14,690 nucleotides of DNA from Bacteroidales bacterium (lineage in GTDB: Bacteria; Bacteroidota; Bacteroidia; Bacteroidales; UBA1556). Positions 14,148 to 14,690 of the stretch are shown piece after piece. The notes under the pieces were generated by a model. The model was not told the DNA's origin. It made no database searches and saw only the letters and a program-made list of their open reading frames with translations. The stretch lies in contig JAOZKO010000036.1 of NCBI GenBank assembly GCA_029935325.1, positions 1 through 14,690 of the forward strand, written 5' to 3'. The first letter of the stretch is position 1; the number at the start of each line of letters is the position of its first letter. A program made the position numbers and the translations under genes.

Positions 14148-14336
14148 GATTACTCTGATATGTTCATAATTTATTATTCCTAATAAGTTTTTAAAATCTC
14201 ACCCAAGATTACCTAAACGGTTTGTAATAATTGCACCATGCAATATCAGTATAATGTTTGTCAGTCAAAAACATATCAGATCACTAATTATTTAATTGCT
14301 TAAAGAGCCTTCGTCAAAAACCGGAGGTTTTTTTTT
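14148..14336 (+). ncRNA. Candidate structured non-coding RNA of about 190 nt
   Basis: The 434-bp gap between the S8 peptidase and the right-edge gene has no convincing protein gene but holds an ordered set of plus-strand signals. A -7 box is at 14136-14143. GATTA (14148-14152) pairs with TAATT (14285-14289), allowing one G-U pair. After a small internal loop, TCTGATATGTT (14154-14164) pairs perfectly with AACATATCAGA (14270-14280). The enclosed 105 nt contain TTATTA-TTCC-TAATAA (14171-14186) and ATTGCA-CCA-TGCAAT (14230-14244). A terminator at 14302-14336 follows. CTGATAT (14155-14161) can also pair with ATATCAG (14243-14249), so an alternative fold exists. A closing stem joining the two ends of a transcript under 200 nt recalls 6S RNA architecture, but I cannot assign a family. 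A 21-codon ATG frame (14238-14303) lies within it and is thought to be chance. Confidence 0.5.
14302..14336 (+). terminator. Strand-specific plus-strand terminator with no protein gene upstream
   Basis: On the plus strand AAAGAGCCUUCG (14302-14313) pairs with CGGAGGUUUUUU (14322-14333) around the loop UCAAAAAC, using three G-U pairs, and more U residues follow to 14336. On the minus strand those G-U pairs become A-C mismatches, so the long stem works only for plus-strand RNA. A shorter symmetric fold, AAAAACC-GGA-GGTTTTT (14316-14332), also exists. The nearest plus-strand protein gene is more than 12 kb away. Confidence 0.75.
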
Positions 14337-14367
14337 GCTATAGAATTTAGCAAAACTCCATAAAACA

Positions 14368-14401
14368 AAAAAAACCTTTGCCATTCAGCAAAGGTTTTTT
14401 T
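14368..14401. terminator. Bidirectional terminator after the right-edge gene
   Basis: AAAAAAACCTTTGC (14368-14381) and GCAAAGGTTTTTTT (14388-14401) form a perfect 14-bp inverted repeat with a 6-nt loop CATTCA. It lies 24 bp after the stop of the minus-strand gene at the right edge and is symmetric, so it would also stop leftover plus-strand transcripts from the candidate RNA. Confidence 0.9.
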
Positions 14402-14425
14402 AAATTTTGTGAGATTTATTAGGTA

Positions 14426-14690
14426 TTAGTTAAGTGGCTTAACAGTAAAACCAACTTTTGACTTAAGTATTAGAGCTAGTACATTTACTGGCATTGGACT
14501 TTCAACAGTTCCATATATACTGTAATAGAATGTTGATAATTCAATATACTGATCCAATGTTTCGTTATTAATTGTGAAAATCACTTCAGTATCACCTTTT
14601 TCGATACCAGTAGCAGTAGCAATTATTTTTGAATCTGAATAATCTTCATTTTCACTAAGTTTAAATGTCAATGTGCTAACAAATCCAAAC
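14426..14690 (-). CDS. Hypothetical protein, C-terminal fragment running off the window
   Basis: The frame is open from the window edge to the stop at 14426, giving about 88 codons with no credible start. The only internal start-like codon is a TTG near 14671, so the gene continues beyond the window. Alternating hydrophobic and polar stretches (KIIATATGI, TEVIFTINN, ELSTFYYSIYGTV, VNVLALILKSKVGFTV) suggest a beta-rich fold, and the protein ends in VKPLN. I do not recognise a family. A bidirectional terminator follows 24 bp downstream, which supports this being a real expressed gene. Confidence 0.75.
   Translation of the reverse strand, partial: FGFVSTLTFKLSENEDYSDSKIIATATGIEKGDTEVIFTINNETLDQYIELSTFYYSIYGTVESPMPVNVLALILKSKVGFTVKPLN

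Noticed and set aside
14238..14303. A 21-codon ATG frame ending with TAA at the base of the plus-strand terminator
   Set aside because: It overlaps the hairpin and closing stem of the candidate RNA, has no ribosome-binding signal or hydrophobic segment, and is short enough for chance. It is kept only as a possibility.
1..14690. Search for CRISPR arrays, insertion sequences, phage genes, toxin-antitoxin or defence systems
   Set aside because: No regularly spaced repeats, transposase or integrase motifs or paired small ORFs of such systems are visible. The gene content is chromosomal housekeeping and secreted peptidases.

Overview
The window reads as a low-GC chromosomal segment of a Bacteroidota bacterium, probably in or near the Bacteroidales/Marinilabiliales. 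The grounds are an S46 dipeptidyl-peptidase of the kind typical of this phylum, an IF-2 with a long Lys/Ala/Glu/Pro-rich N-terminus carrying repeated PKVVGKVDL-type motifs, start codons without Shine-Dalgarno sequences, and several TAnnTTTG boxes, the -7 element of Bacteroidota sigma factors. Exact placement would need a search I cannot run.

Layout. The left edge holds the possible last codons of an unseen plus-strand gene, then recQ (+). A 227-bp gap between convergent genes contains a palindromic repeat cluster and a bidirectional terminator. All further protein genes are on the minus strand. From right to left, in transcription order, they are: the C-terminal end of an unknown protein cut by the window edge, a secreted subtilisin-like S8 peptidase, a COG2509-type FAD-dependent oxidoreductase, tRNA-Gln(UUG), rimP, nusA, infB, a mannose-1-phosphate guanylyltransferase and a secreted S46 dipeptidyl-peptidase of the DPP7 type.

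The core is the conserved translation/transcription block tRNA-rimP-nusA-infB (ribosome maturation, transcription elongation/antitermination, translation initiation). A good promoter precedes the tRNA. Between the tRNA and rimP lie stacked hairpins, and the last is a textbook terminator ending 18 nt before the rimP ATG. No gap is left for a separate rimP promoter, so readthrough or attenuation is likely. infB is split by a one-base deletion near 7360 into two ORFs that overlap as ATGA.

Most of the window is ordinary housekeeping sequence and I see no defence island, mobile element or CRISPR array. The best candidate for something undescribed is in the 434-bp gap 13992-14425. It is a plus-strand element with a -7 box, a long-range closing stem that starts at the predicted transcription start, internal hairpins and a strand-specific terminator. 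Together these predict a structured non-coding RNA of about 190 nt.
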